A DNA stretch of 64,000 bases from Candidatus Nitrotoga sp. LAW (lineage in GTDB: Bacteria; Pseudomonadota; Gammaproteobacteria; Burkholderiales; Gallionellaceae): positions 26,916 to 90,915 of the forward strand of contig QFXI01000004.1 in the NCBI GenBank assembly GCA_003402315.1, in the 5' to 3' direction. Below, piece after piece: positions 1 to 9,165 of this stretch. Made by a program: the position numbers and the translations under genes. Numbering within the stretch: position 1 is the stretch's first letter; the number at the start of each line of letters is the position of its first letter. The notes beneath the pieces were generated by a model. That model searched no databases, was not told the DNA's origin, and saw only the letters and a program-made list of their open reading frames with translations.

Positions 1-1
1 A

Positions 2-634
2 TCATCCAGTAACCTCTCCTAGCAACGCTATCACTTCTTCATCACTTACTTGAGGGAAGGATTGATAAAACTGTCCCACCGCATAAAATTGTTCCGGCGC
101 AGTCAAACACACCACTTTATCGGCGTAAGGTGCCACCTTGGCTAATGTATCTGGCGGCGCCACCGGCACAGCGCAAATCAGTTTTTGCGGATGCTTGGCG
201 CGCAATGCATGCAGTGCAGCGATCATCGTGGAACCAGTAGCCAAACCATCGTCCACAACAATAACAATGCGCCCCGCTGGATCCAGCGGCGGACGCACTG
301 GCGTATAGTTAGCGCGTCGCTGGCGCATCACCTCAAGCTGAGCAGCCTTTTCGGATTCGATATATTGCTGGCTTCCCGTTATCCGTTCAGCATATTCAGC
401 GAGATAGACCCAACCTGTTTCATCCACTGCGCCAATGGCAAATTCCGGGTTGGCCGGTGCGCGCAACTTGCGCACCAGCACCACATCCACTTCACCATCC
501 AGCGCATCGGCAATGATTTTTGCCATAGGTACCGCGCCACGCGGAATTGCCAGCACCAGCGAATGCTGTCCGCGATATTGGGACAGTTGCTCTGCAAGTT
601 TGGTTGCAGCATCTTTACGATCACGAAACAACAT
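2..634 (-). CDS. Predicted phosphoribosyltransferase (COG1926 type)
   Basis: Cytosolic type I phosphoribosyltransferase-fold protein of 210 residues. The PRPP-binding loop is visible as IVIVVDDGLATGSTM (about residues 122-136), with the two acidic residues and the Gly/Thr/Ser pocket intact. The N-terminal RDRKDAATKLAEQL stretch and a central LVRKLRAPANPEFAIGAV segment are typical of the free-standing COG1926 family, whose substrate is not established. The start is supported by GAGG five bases upstream of ATG, and the stop lies at bases 2-4, so the gene is complete. It is followed upstream, on the opposite strand, by mobile-element debris. Enzyme class is confident; substrate and pathway are unknown. 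Confidence 0.85.
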   Translation of the reverse strand: MLFRDRKDAATKLAEQLSQYRGQHSLVLAIPRGAVPMAKIIADALDGEVDVVLVRKLRAPANPEFAIGAVDETGWVYLAEYAERITGSQQYIESEKAAQLEVMRQRRANYTPVRPPLDPAGRIVIVVDDGLATGSTMIAALHALRAKHPQKLICAVPVAPPDTLAKVAPYADKVVCLTAPEQFYAVGQFYQSFPQVSDEEVIALLGEVTG

Positions 635-670
635 ATCTTCCTCTAAATATTAAACTTAACTGATGACGCC

Positions 671-871
671 ATGCTCGGACTGTACATGAAACAACAAGAC
701 GAAAGAACACTTTCGATGCAGGCATTAGCCGAAAGGCGCAGGCGTGCAGTCAAACTTCGGGAAAAAGGGATGTTGGTAAATGACGTAACCACGTACTGTA
801 TGCATATACTTGTCAGACTAACCTGGTCTGTAATGAGAATGTTCGAGAAAAGAACAGGAAGCAGGAACTAA
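671..871 (+). pseudogene. IS630-like transposase N-terminal remnant
   Basis: Open frame of 66 codons. Residues 8-38 (DERTLSMQALAERRRRAVKL, then REKGM) resemble the N-terminal helix-turn-helix of IS630/Tc1-mariner-type transposases. After about residue 40 the similarity stops and the frame runs into unrelated sequence, so this is a 5' fragment rather than a working gene. The first plausible start is ATG 671 or 686. Bases 871-1004 directly downstream hold a hairpin cluster of a different element type, suggesting the transposase was interrupted or deleted. The family assignment is from pattern memory only and is moderate to weak. Confidence 0.4.
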
Positions 872-1004
872 ACCCACCTACTGAAAGTAGGTGGGTTAGC
901 GCAGCTTGGATGCTGACGACTAAAGTCGTCTAACCGCATCAAGCTAAACGCGCATGAGTCAAAACATCTAAGGTCAAAGTCACCGTCTAAAGACGGTGGT
1001 TTTT
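871..1004 (+). repeat. Cluster of three hairpins, IS200/IS605-like end or structured RNA
   Basis: Three strong inverted repeats in 134 bases. The first is a 12-bp perfect stem with loop GAA (871-897). The second is a 7-bp stem GACGACT/AGTCGTC (915-930) embedded in a larger stem AGCTTGgATGC/GCATCAAGCT (904-945, one bulge). The third is an 8-bp stem CACCGTCT/AGACGGTG (981-998) followed by a T run at 1000-1004. The loops share an AA/GAA pattern. Such subterminal hairpins are typical of IS200/IS605 ends and of the guide-RNA region of TnpB elements, and the last could act as an intrinsic terminator. No tnpA or tnpB gene remains. Confidence 0.5.
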
Positions 1005-1138
1005 AACCAAGTTTATTGAAATGAAGGCGCAGGAAGTGTTGAAAAACAACGAGTTGCTGGATTCCCAGCGCAAGTGATTCGTCGGGTTCACAGCCCCCAT
1101 CGCAAGGTGGTGGTCTTTTACTTTGAGAGACTACTTTC

Positions 1139-1264
1139 ATGAAAGCAGCCGTTGTCGAATCGTTTGAATATCCGCCGCGTTATCGGAACTTTTTTCGCCC
1201 ATTCCTCAAATGGACAAAGGAGACGTATCCATCGTTTCACGGCCTGAAGCGATTAGCACTCTGA
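1139..1264 (+). pseudogene. Truncated head of a zinc-type alcohol dehydrogenase/quinone reductase
   Basis: A 41-codon frame starting at ATG 1139. Its first 17 residues, MKAAVVESFEYPPRYRN, match the characteristic N-terminus of medium-chain (zinc-type) alcohol dehydrogenases, which runs MKAAVVxxFGxPP. The following residues (FFRPFLKWTKETYPSFHG) do not belong to that fold and the frame stops at 1262-1264. This looks like a 5' stub left after an insertion or deletion. Its position between mobile-element remnants supports that. The call depends on a short match. Confidence 0.4.
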
Positions 1265-1309
1265 AAACTATTATCTGATTCAGCCACTAGTGTCCGGTTA
1301 AAGCTGTGA

Positions 1310-1423
1310 AACACGATCTATCTAGAGCGTGCCACTACCGCTTTGCACGGCCACAGGCTGACCGTGGACGACGTGTTGTTACAATACCTGTCGCCATTGG
1401 GCTGGGAGCACATCAACTTCTGA
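1310..1423 (+). pseudogene. Tn3-family transposase (TnpA) C-terminal remnant
   Basis: The frame from 1310, directly after an in-frame TGA, reads [20 protein letters not shown] and then [16 protein letters not shown] before stop 1421-1423. The ending [11 protein letters not shown] plus the preceding NTVYLERA are hallmarks of the C-terminus of Tn3-family transposases. Usually about five more residues follow (TGDY), so the last residues are lost too. No start codon, resolvase or Tn3 terminal repeat is visible nearby. The remnant is inactive. Confidence 0.7.
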
Positions 1424-1590
1424 GATGCCCCCTGATTGAGTAGTCAATGATAAAATTCAAATCAACGCTGAGGAGGAGCTTGATCTTGCGCCGTGCAGGG
1501 TTATCTGCGCACATGATAATCTTGAAAATCTTTGCTCAAGACTGACTTTAAAACGGTGAGGATTCTATTAACTAACCGGTATTGCCCCCC

Positions 1591-2733
1591 ATGGACATTG
1601 AACCCTATCGAAGAACACCTGACCCATTTTACCGCCGCCTAGTGGCCATTGTCATAATGGTGGCAGCGTTGATGCTACTATGGACGCTATTGCCAGCCAT
1701 CGAATCACTATGGGCTCCCTCTAAAGGTCAGCTCCGTTCGGTCACTGCCCGAGGCGATCTGGCCGCTGATGAAAAAAACACAATCGAACTATTCGAAAAA
1801 TCCCACAGTTCGGTAGTATTCATTTCCACCGCCGCCTTGGTGCGCGATGCGTGGACGCGCAACGTCTTTGCCGTGCCTAAGGGGACTGGCTCCGGCTTTA
1901 TCTGGGACGATGCCGGCCATGTGGTTACCAACTACCACGTGATTGAAAATGCCTCTGGTGCTACAGTAAAATTGGCCGATGGCCGAGACTACAAGGCGGC
2001 TCTGATCGGCGTCAGTCCCGCACACGATATTGCGGTGTTGCGTATTGGTGTAGGTTTCAAGCGTCCACCACCTGTGCCGGTAGGAACAAGCCACGACCTG
2101 AAGGTAGGCCAGAAAGTTTTTGCCATCGGCAACCCCTTCGGCCTGGACTGGACTCTGACCAACGGCATCATCTCAGCGCTAGATCGTTCACTGGCAGGAA
2201 ATATCGGTCCTGCCATTGAACACCTGATTCAAACCGACGCAGCCATTAATCCAGGCAACTCGGGTGGTCCTTTGCTGGATTCAGCGGGTCGTCTTATTGG
2301 CATTAATACCGCCATCTATAGCCCTAGTGGGGCATCCGCCGGCATCGGTTTTGCTGTCCCTGTTGACACCGTCATGCGCGTGGTTCCACAACTAATCAAG
2401 AGTGGCAAATATATTCGTCCAGCTTTGGGTATTGGGGCTGATGAACAAATCAATGAGCGATTGAATGCCATCACTGGCACCAAAGGAATAGTGGTACTAC
2501 GCGTGCATCCAGGCTCAACTGCCGAAAAGGCAGGTCTCAAAGGCGTTAAAGAGACCCCCCAAGGTGTGAGCCTTGGCGATATTATCGTAGCGGTCAATGG
2601 CAAAGATGTTTATTCGGTACAAAAACTACTGGCCCGTCTTGACGACCACAAAGTTGGCGATGAAATTCAATTGACTGTAGTACATCAAGGTGAAAAACGG
2701 AATCTGACTGTAACTCTGCAACCAGGAAGTTGA
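1591..2733 (+). CDS. Membrane-anchored HtrA/Deg-type serine protease with one PDZ domain
   Basis: Envelope quality-control protease of the trypsin-like HtrA family. One transmembrane segment lies near the N-terminus (about residues 17-37, rich in Val, Ala, Ile and Leu), followed by the protease domain. The triad is visible: His116 in NYHVIE, Asp146 in AHDIAVL and Ser224 in NPGNSGGPL. A single PDZ domain covers about residues 270-375 (GIVVLRVHPGSTAEKAGLKG). The architecture (anchor, protease, one PDZ) is DegS-like, but family members of this kind are not necessarily stress sensors. I chose ATG 1591; a TTG three codons upstream (1582) is possible. It is monocistronic by spacing, with remnants upstream. 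Confidence 0.85.
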   Translation: MDIEPYRRTPDPFYRRLVAIVIMVAALMLLWTLLPAIESLWAPSKGQLRSVTARGDLAADEKNTIELFEKSHSSVVFISTAALVRDAWTRNVFAVPKGTGSGFIWDDAGHVVTNYHVIENASGATVKLADGRDYKAALIGVSPAHDIAVLRIGVGFKRPPPVPVGTSHDLKVGQKVFAIGNPFGLDWTLTNGIISALDRSLAGNIGPAIEHLIQTDAAINPGNSGGPLLDSAGRLIGINTAIYSPSGASAGIGFAVPVDTVMRVVPQLIKSGKYIRPALGIGADEQINERLNAITGTKGIVVLRVHPGSTAEKAGLKGVKETPQGVSLGDIIVAVNGKDVYSVQKLLARLDDHKVGDEIQLTVVHQGEKRNLTVTLQPGS

Positions 2734-2839
2734 AAATAATGCCAAAAAGCTAACTAACCCCCTAAGAGTACGACGGCATTCTTAATTAACGCTCTCTAAC
2801 AGTTTCCGTTGCTCACGTTTACCCGCGCTCCAGTGCGAA

Positions 2840-2953
2840 TTATCCTTGTCGCATCTTCTCATCTTTTTTTATCTTCTTTGCAGCCTTTTTTTCCTTTAGC
2901 GTTTTAGTGGGTTCCTTCTTGACCGCCTTTTTGCTTTCTTGACCTTTACCCAT
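2840..2953 (-). CDS. Small lysine-rich protein (37 residues)
   Basis: A short frame not found by ordinary length cut-offs: MGKGQESKKAVKKEPTKTLK, then EKKAAKKIKKDEKMRQG and TAA. Nearly half the residues are Lys, with Glu and Asp interspersed, so it should be a soluble, disordered, nucleic-acid- or ribosome-binding type peptide. A consensus ribosome binding site AAGGAG stands seven bases before ATG, which is the main argument that it is translated. Similar short Lys-rich proteins starting MGKG occur in other proteobacteria without assigned function. It lies between the HtrA gene (convergent) and the HU gene (same strand). Confidence 0.6.
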   Translation of the reverse strand: MGKGQESKKAVKKEPTKTLKEKKAAKKIKKDEKMRQG

Positions 2954-3104
2954 GATTTCGCTCCTTGATAGTCTTGAAATTATAAAGAGTCATTCATTTT
3001 CTGATCCTTTATTCAAGAAACCTACAGCAGATTATATATAGCCCACTTCCTGAAGCTCTTAGCAACTGTAAGAACTATCTTAGTTATTATTATTTTTGTT
3101 ATTA

Positions 3105-3398
3105 TTATTTTTTCTTGATTTTTGCGCCAGCGACCGCATTTTTCAACTTACTGCCGACTTTAAATTTAACAACATTTTTGGCTGATATCTTTAATTCTTT
3201 TCCTGTGGCTGGATTGCGACCAATTCGCGCGGCACGCGCTTCGACGGCAAACGTACCAAAACCAATTAGTTGAACGTTATTGCCTTTCGCTAAAGAAATT
3301 TGAATAGTTGCCGTCAGAGCATTTAGGGTTTTTTCTATATTGGATTTTGTCATTTTAGTGGATTTAGCTACTGCATCAATCAGTTCTGATTTATTCAT
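3105..3398 (-). CDS. hup: HU family DNA-binding protein
   Basis: Histone-like DNA-bending protein, a dimer coating and bending the nucleoid. It shows the HU signature: MNKSELIDAVAKSTKMTKSN at the N-terminus, the GFGTFAVEARAARIGRNPATG beta-arm region with the conserved Arg-Asn-Pro tip, and a Lys-rich tail (GAKIKKK). I place the start at ATG 3398, preceded by GGAAG at eight bases, rather than at ATG 3413 five codons earlier, which lacks a binding site and would add a non-family MEVNI. The mature length of 97 residues is close to the usual 90. It appears monocistronic. Confidence 0.9.
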   Translation of the reverse strand: MNKSELIDAVAKSTKMTKSNIEKTLNALTATIQISLAKGNNVQLIGFGTFAVEARAARIGRNPATGKELKISAKNVVKFKVGSKLKNAVAGAKIKKK

Positions 3399-3868
3399 GA
3401 TGTTGACTTCCATATGGTTGAAAAGACAGTTAACTGTATCAAGTCACGGTATTAATTACAAGAAATTATAAACACTAGCCAGGCTTCAGTAGCAAGTTTA
3501 TTTGCATTGATTTTGATAAATCAACAATTTTAATTATGTAAAAGATAAATCTTGTTAAGGACGGTGCAGAATTACTGGTGTTCAATTTTCACGCAACATT
3601 CCGTCTTTCTTGTAAGTAACCGTTTAAATCACTGCCACTACCATTGTGGCAAGTAATGGCACAGTAAGTTCGCTACTGCCTGCGGCCAATATATTTTACA
3701 TAGATTGAAACTATGACAAAATTTTTGACACATATTGGAATATTCTATAATCAATCAGAAAACTATGACATTCGCCCCATCAGTCCTAAAGAGTTCCAAC
3801 TTAGCTCCTTGGTACACTGCACCAACAATTCCGATTATAAAAACTTCACAATTTAAGATTAAGCTAGA
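3399..3868. other. Gene-free stretch upstream of HU
   Basis: No open frame with coding character was seen. It should contain the HU promoter. One short inverted repeat TGCCAC/GTGGCA lies at 3633-3651. The sequence is clearly AT-rich from 3690 onward, leading into the AT-rich hypothetical gene. Confidence 0.5.
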
Positions 3869-4219
3869 ATGTACGTACATAATCAAATGGTAAGAAACTG
3901 GATGATCAAATGGTTCAAAAGGCCTCAACTAAATGAAATGAAAGTAAAACATGAGGTAATAAGTAAGCATCTGTCAAATATGATTCCTGGATGCAAAGTA
4001 AGACGCAAGCGCGATTTTAATGAAAATGCGATGATCTTTTATGTGGAAATTTCCGGAATGATCAAAGAATTTAAAATAAGCGATCAGTATTTACAGGACT
4101 ATACAACTACCGAACTTTTCGACTTCATTAAACAAAAAGAAGTCATACAAAATATTTCTAATCATAGAAAAGTTAAGATATCAACAAGGGAAGGTTACCC
4201 ATCAGTTAGTTATATGTAG
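3869..4219 (+). CDS. Hypothetical protein, AT-rich gene
   Basis: A 116-residue protein that I do not recognise. It is basic and rich in Lys, Ile and Met, with no signal peptide, membrane segment or Cys pair. The middle part (NAMIFYVEISGMIKEFKISD) suggests alternating beta strands, followed by a helical TTTELFDFIKQKEVIQ. The internal ATGs at 3887 and 3902 are alternative starts, and none has a strong ribosome binding site. The codon choice is markedly more AT-rich than tilS next door, which suggests recent acquisition or a relaxed gene. It has no operon partner: tilS converges from the other side. Confidence 0.45.
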   Translation: MYVHNQMVRNWMIKWFKRPQLNEMKVKHEVISKHLSNMIPGCKVRRKRDFNENAMIFYVEISGMIKEFKISDQYLQDYTTTELFDFIKQKEVIQNISNHRKVKISTREGYPSVSYM

Positions 4220-4308
4220 TCTAAAAAACCAAGCTGTTTTATGTGGCGTTTAGTAACATCAGCAAACAACAAACAACGTCTACCCAGAATCGAACTTTAC
4301 TAATTTTA

Positions 4309-5667
4309 TTAAAACTCTGCCATATTGAACATTGCGCGCCAAATGACCACCACACCAGCTTCATTCGACTGAGCCAGATATGTATTGGCTATCGCTATAC
4401 CCGGGACACATACCAAGTCAGCATCGCAAAAAAGCAATGGTAACAAATCGCGTTGCCACGGCAGTACCTCATGTTCCTGCAATAGATTTTTCAAGTCTCG
4501 TTTCGGTCGCGCAGCATCCACCCGAATGTTTTCACCGCCATGACGGGAACGAATCTTGACAATACCGAGTTGTAATTTTTCCAAACTGATACCCTGCCCG
4601 ATGGCACGTTTAAAACGAAGCATACCGTGTGGGGGAGGCAATAAAGTTTCTGCTTCACCATGCCACACAATATTGAAATTAACCGGCGGCGACAGCACAG
4701 ACATGGTGTAAACATGGTCACGGTATCGACGCATTTGCCATCCCTGCCAGTCGATGCATACCTGTGCATCTTGACGAGCATTGCACAGCTGCCGCAGCAT
4801 TTCTTGTAGCCGTGTACTGTCTGGAATGGGCGTCCCTTGCGCCGCAAGAAAATAACGCAATAGATTTTTCCCTCGTATACCGCCCAACACTCGCAGTTTT
4901 TTAACATCTAAACGGTTACCCACTATTGCCAATTCCGCATCCTGCTGTGCCAACTCGTCCAACAGTTCAGCTGCCTCGGCAAAATGCTGTGAGCTACGCA
5001 ACAAAGTTTTGCGGTAGGCTGGAAATCGTTGTTCCAATAGCGGCAGTATGCGATGGCGTAAAAAATTGCGGGGGTAAGCGTCATCAGCGTTGCTTTCATC
5101 TTCCACCCATTGGAGGCCATGCTGTTGAGCGTATTCCAGTAATCTGGAGCGAGGAACGTTAAGCAAAGGGCGTAATAGTGTCGGGGCATTAACACGATGC
5201 GTTATAGCTGGCATGGCACTTGCGCCGCGCACTCCAGCCCCGCGTAGCAATTGCAGCAGCAAAGTTTCTGCCTGATCATCAAGATGATGCGCCAGCGCTA
5301 TAAAATCTACTTGCTGTTGTGCCAGCGCAGCGTGACGAAGTTTTCGCGCTGCCGCTTCAATACCTAGCGAGCGTAACGGCGCAATATTTACATATTCGAT
5401 TCGTAAGGAGATTCCATAAAGCGCGCACAAATCAGCACAGAATACCGCCCAAGCGTCCGCTTGCGGGCTAATACCGTGATGTACATGTAGTGCGCTTAAA
5501 CGCCATGAATAACGAGGGGAAAGCTGCTGTAGCAGATGCAGCAAAACGACCGAATCAACTCCACCGCTTAGTCCAAGCAAGATGGTACTGCCAGCAGTAA
5601 GCAAAGGCGAGAGCGCGTCGGTGACGCACTCTGTTAAATCAAAGCTCGACTTCCTTGAACTTGCCAT
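4309..5667 (-). CDS. tilS: tRNA(Ile)-lysidine synthase TilS
   Basis: Modifies C34 of the CAU-anticodon tRNA-Ile to lysidine using ATP and lysine, converting its identity from Met to Ile. The PP-loop ATPase motif [14 protein letters not shown] is at about residues 33-46, followed by ALHVHHG and the [20 protein letters not shown] motif of N-type ATP pyrophosphatases. The C-terminal half includes the TilS substrate-binding and C-terminal domains (for example [18 protein letters not shown]). The length of 452 residues is normal. Its ATG lies 29 bases inside the end of accA, so the two are translationally coupled, an arrangement common in betaproteobacteria. Confidence 0.95.
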   Translation of the reverse strand: MASSRKSSFDLTECVTDALSPLLTAGSTILLGLSGGVDSVVLLHLLQQLSPRYSWRLSALHVHHGISPQADAWAVFCADLCALYGISLRIEYVNIAPLRSLGIEAAARKLRHAALAQQQVDFIALAHHLDDQAETLLLQLLRGAGVRGASAMPAITHRVNAPTLLRPLLNVPRSRLLEYAQQHGLQWVEDESNADDAYPRNFLRHRILPLLEQRFPAYRKTLLRSSQHFAEAAELLDELAQQDAELAIVGNRLDVKKLRVLGGIRGKNLLRYFLAAQGTPIPDSTRLQEMLRQLCNARQDAQVCIDWQGWQMRRYRDHVYTMSVLSPPVNFNIVWHGEAETLLPPPHGMLRFKRAIGQGISLEKLQLGIVKIRSRHGGENIRVDAARPKRDLKNLLQEHEVLPWQRDLLPLLFCDADLVCVPGIAIANTYLAQSNEAGVVVIWRAMFNMAEF

Positions 5668-6604
5668 AGCCCATTACGCGATTGAAACGGATCTGCAACA
5701 GCTTGTCCATAGAGTGAGATTGCACCTGTTTAAGGGTATCCTGTAAACTTTTTTTCAAGGTTAGCATCATTGCTGCACAATCACGGTGAGCACCGCCTGG
5801 CGGTTCGTTTATGATCTTGTCGATCAACCCCAACGCTTTCAATCTGGTAGCGGTGATACCCAACGTTTCCGCCGCATCAGCGGATTTGTCCGCATTTTTC
5901 CAAAGAATGGCAGCGCAGCCTTCTGGCGAGATGACCGAATACGTAGCGTATTGCAACATCAATAGCGCGTCCCCCACCGCAATGGCCAACGCGCCACCAG
6001 AGCCGCCCTCTCCGATCACCGTACAAATTAAGGGTACCCGTAGTTCTGCCATCACATATAAGCTTTTGCCGATGGCTTCGGATTGACCACGTTCTTCGGC
6101 ACCAATTCCAGGGTATGCACCCGGGGTATCGATAAAAGTCATAATGGGAATATCGAATTTCTCCGCCAGCCGCATCAAGCGCATCGCCTTGCGGTAGCCC
6201 TCGGGCCGAGGCATGCCAAAATTGCGATATTGCCGTTCCTTGGTATCACGCCCTTTTTGGTGTCCGATTACCATCACACTTTGGCCATTAAAACGCGCCA
6301 ACCCGCCGACGATAGCCGGATCATCGGCATAAGAGCGATCTCCATGCAGCTCTTCAAAATCAGTAAATAGGTGCTGAATGTAATCCAGCGTGTAAGGTCG
6401 CTGAGGATGGCGTGACACTTGTGAGATTTGCCACGGCGTGAGCTTGGCGTAAATATCTTTGGCTAGCGCCTGGCTTTTTATTTGCAAACGGTTAATCTCA
6501 TCGGAGATATCAAGTGCAGAATCATTCTGTACAAAGCGAAGTTGTTCAATTTTGCCTGCCAGTTCGGCGATAGGTTGCTCAAAATCCAAGAAGATAGCTT
6601 TCAT
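5639..6604 (-). CDS. accA: Acetyl-CoA carboxylase carboxyltransferase subunit alpha
   Basis: Alpha subunit of the carboxyltransferase that makes malonyl-CoA for fatty acid synthesis, working with AccD. It has the family N-terminus [20 protein letters not shown], the crotonase-fold core with [17 protein letters not shown] sequence, [20 protein letters not shown] and [15 protein letters not shown] forming the CoA and carboxybiotin site. From ATG 6604 the length is 321 residues, the family norm. An in-frame TTG at 6631 would add nine residues and has no better binding site. It is followed directly by tilS, with overlap. Confidence 0.95.
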   Translation of the reverse strand: MKAIFLDFEQPIAELAGKIEQLRFVQNDSALDISDEINRLQIKSQALAKDIYAKLTPWQISQVSRHPQRPYTLDYIQHLFTDFEELHGDRSYADDPAIVGGLARFNGQSVMVIGHQKGRDTKERQYRNFGMPRPEGYRKAMRLMRLAEKFDIPIMTFIDTPGAYPGIGAEERGQSEAIGKSLYVMAELRVPLICTVIGEGGSGGALAIAVGDALLMLQYATYSVISPEGCAAILWKNADKSADAAETLGITATRLKALGLIDKIINEPPGGAHRDCAAMMLTLKKSLQDTLKQVQSHSMDKLLQIRFNRVMGYGKFKEVEL

Positions 6605-6711
6605 AAATTTCGTATTGATTTGCGTATTCAAATGATACAGTATCTCGTTAGCCAGGCCAAAGAAGCGCAGATAAAATTTTGCTGTGCTACTAAAAATTCA
6701 GTCTTTTTTTG

Positions 6712-7749
6712 CTACACCAACGCATATCGCGTCAAAGGTTTGGACAAGCGCCACGGCTTCCACACCGCACTGCGCGTCAACACAAATCGCTGTGCAGTGC
6801 CCGCATTAAGTACATTCAAACTAAACTGCTTGATGCGCCCGTTACGCAGTGCTTCCCACAATGGCGCAATATAACTTTGCTCAAGGCGCTGCACCGAATC
6901 GCGCCAGGCATACAGGTCACCTTGCTGAAGTGGGCGGCGCAAACCTTCCCAAACGACCAACAGATCACCTTCATTATCATCAATACACTGGGTTAAATCA
7001 CCCGGCAATATTTGATAAGGAATACCTGCCGCCTGCGCGAATGCCCCGGCCAGAAAACTGTCGCCACAAACTTTCGTATATGGCCGCGCCAATTGTTCCA
7101 CCGCATGCCCTCCTCCCCACAGCCAAATACTGTTTATGGGCCAATCACCACGCGCCTCGCGCGCCTGATTTACAGCATGTTCAAAAAAAAGCATTTGGAC
7201 TTCGTTGAAGACTTTATGCCAATGCAAGGCATTCTGACCTTTCGGCAAATACGATTGTACGTTCCTGCCTGCCACCTGCGCCAAAGGTCGTGTCACGATA
7301 TCTGGAACGCTCTCCATCTGGAGATACCAGCGCTGCGGATGGGGCGAAAAAAAACGCAAGCCTTCAGCGGCGAAATGCGTATTCAAACTAGCGCACAACT
7401 GCGCCGCTTCATCAGCACTCAATGGTACATCTGGATGCAAAGACAATTGCGTGCGCTGCATTTGCAGATACACTGGATCAGCACGCAACCAGTAACCCGT
7501 ACCTGGCTGCATCCCGTCCGCCATCAAGGTGATCGGTGCGATGGGTTCGTCCATCTGTCGTGCGATACCAAATGCCCGGCACAGCCACTCTTCCAACGTG
7601 CCTGTTGAGCCAATTTCTGAAGATAACGATGCAGGCTTGGCACGCGCCAGCATTTTCTCAATGGCAGGCACAGACAGTCCGGCACAAGCGTCGACAGAAA
7701 TCTCTTGCGGCAAGAATAAATCAAGGATAACGATGTCTACATTTCTCAT
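6712..7749 (-). CDS. RpfE/COG4255-like protein, phosphoglycerate-mutase related
   Basis: A 345-residue cytosolic protein of the family annotated in Xanthomonas and betaproteobacteria as RpfE or a cofactor-independent phosphoglycerate-mutase-like protein. Visible features are a Trp/Gly-rich block INSIWLWGGGHAVEQL (about residues 204-219), GDSFLAGAFAQAAGIPY, and the acidic DDNEGDLLVVWEGLRRPLQQGD segment. The N-terminus LDLFLPQ and the MADGMQPGTGYWLRADPVYL stretch are also family features. In related genomes it usually sits next to recJ; here it lies between accA (same strand, 107 bases away) and the divergent lolC. The biochemical role is unproven. Confidence 0.65.
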   Translation of the reverse strand: MRNVDIVILDLFLPQEISVDACAGLSVPAIEKMLARAKPASLSSEIGSTGTLEEWLCRAFGIARQMDEPIAPITLMADGMQPGTGYWLRADPVYLQMQRTQLSLHPDVPLSADEAAQLCASLNTHFAAEGLRFFSPHPQRWYLQMESVPDIVTRPLAQVAGRNVQSYLPKGQNALHWHKVFNEVQMLFFEHAVNQAREARGDWPINSIWLWGGGHAVEQLARPYTKVCGDSFLAGAFAQAAGIPYQILPGDLTQCIDDNEGDLLVVWEGLRRPLQQGDLYAWRDSVQRLEQSYIAPLWEALRNGRIKQFSLNVLNAGTAQRFVLTRSAVWKPWRLSKPLTRYALV

Positions 7750-7905
7750 GTTGAATTTGTCCGAAATTACTTAATTAAAATATTGCGCAAATTAACGCAT
7801 ATTCTTGTTGGTCTTGATGAATAACCACAGTGAAGTAATTTATTTCTTTACTAGTTTACCATCCCACAAAGAACGCTCTTATGGCAAACTAGCGCCCCAT
7901 TCTTT

Positions 7906-9165
7906 TTGAGCACCTTCACTTTGCGTCCTTACGAACTCTTTATCGGCCTGCGTTACACCCGTGCCAAACGGCGCAATCATTTCATTTCCTTTATTTCGCT
8001 TATTTCAATGCTGGGTATGGCCTTGGGCGTGGCTGCGCTGATTGTAGTGCTGTCGGTAATGAACGGCTTCCAAAAAGAAATCCGCACACGCATTCTAGGT
8101 ATCGCGCCCCACCTGCAAATCAGTGAAGAGGGTAACTATTTGGTCGATTGGCAATCGGCCTTACAGCTTATGGCAAAATATCCGCAAGTGGCGGCTGCCG
8201 CACCTTTCGTGAATGGACAAGGCATGGTGTCGTTTGATCAAAACGTGCAGGGGGTAATGGTACGTGGCATTTTGCCGCAGGATGAAAGCAAAGTTATAGA
8301 CCTCTCCGACAAGATGAAAGCCGGTTCGCTGGACGCTTTGCAGGAAGGCAGTTTCGGCATCGTGCTGGGTTCAGATTTGGCGCACACGCTGGGGGCGCAT
8401 CTGAACGACAAGGTGTTACTTATTTCTCCTCAGGGGCAGATCACGCCTGCTGGAATGGTGCCACGCCTCAAGCAATTCCGCATAGTGGGTATTTTTGAGA
8501 TCGGTATGGCACCATATGACAATGCGCTGGCACTCATTCACCTTAATGACGCGCAAAAGCTCTATCAAATGAGTAGCGCGGTAAGCGGCATCAGCGCACG
8601 TCTGCATAACCTCGATCTGGCTCCGCGCGTAGCCTTCGAGATGCAACGTATCTTGCCGCGCAATACCAATGTCAGCGACTGGACGCGCCAGCACTCTAAT
8701 TATTTCCGCGCAGTACAGATCGAAAAGAAAATGATGTTTATCATTCTCTCACTTATCGTGGCAGTAGCTGCATTCAACATTGTCTCCACGCTGGTAATGG
8801 CGGTTACCGACAAACAAGCCGACATCGCCATCCTGCGCACGCTCGGTGCTTCGCCCGCCAGCATCATGAAAATCTTTATCGTGCAAGGCGCCCTGATTGG
8901 CCTGATCGGCTCGGTACTCGGCGTTGGAGGCGGCGTGCTGCTAAGCCTCAACATCGATACTGTGGTGCCGTTTATAGAGCGATTGCTGGGCATGCACTTC
9001 CTCTCCAAGGAAGTGTATTTCATCAGCGAATTGCCCTCCGACTTACAGCGCGGCGATGTGCTGATCGTGGCATGCTTCTCCTTTCTTATCAGCCTGCTCG
9101 CCACGCTCTATCCAAGTTGGCGCGCATCCAGAACACAACCAGCGGAGGCACTACGCTATGAATGA
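7906..9165 (+). CDS. lolC: Lipoprotein-releasing ABC transporter permease LolC/LolE
   Basis: Inner-membrane permease that, with LolD, extracts outer-membrane lipoproteins and passes them to LolA. The N-terminus [20 protein letters not shown] and the first membrane helix [20 protein letters not shown] are typical, followed by a large periplasmic domain (about residues 50-270) and three C-terminal helices. It has a MacB/FtsX-type core, and the end [16 protein letters not shown] is the family signature. The only reasonable start is TTG 7906; the next in-frame ATG falls inside the first helix. It overlaps lolD by eight bases. Only one LolC/E-type gene is in the window, so it may serve as a homodimer (LolF type) or have a distant partner. 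Confidence 0.9.
   Translation: MSTFTLRPYELFIGLRYTRAKRRNHFISFISLISMLGMALGVAALIVVLSVMNGFQKEIRTRILGIAPHLQISEEGNYLVDWQSALQLMAKYPQVAAAAPFVNGQGMVSFDQNVQGVMVRGILPQDESKVIDLSDKMKAGSLDALQEGSFGIVLGSDLAHTLGAHLNDKVLLISPQGQITPAGMVPRLKQFRIVGIFEIGMAPYDNALALIHLNDAQKLYQMSSAVSGISARLHNLDLAPRVAFEMQRILPRNTNVSDWTRQHSNYFRAVQIEKKMMFIILSLIVAVAAFNIVSTLVMAVTDKQADIAILRTLGASPASIMKIFIVQGALIGLIGSVLGVGGGVLLSLNIDTVVPFIERLLGMHFLSKEVYFISELPSDLQRGDVLIVACFSFLISLLATLYPSWRASRTQPAEALRYE

Noticed and set aside
871..1004. Hairpin cluster as a CRISPR array
   Set aside because: The stems differ in sequence and spacing; there are no regular direct repeats with unique spacers and no cas genes.
1021..1077. Short frame MKAQEVLKNNELLDSQRK
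   Set aside because: Only 18 codons, no binding site, inside the mobile-element graveyard.
7012..7608. 198-codon frame opposite the RpfE-like gene
   Set aside because: Shadow of a real gene; composition is not protein-like and no start signal is present.
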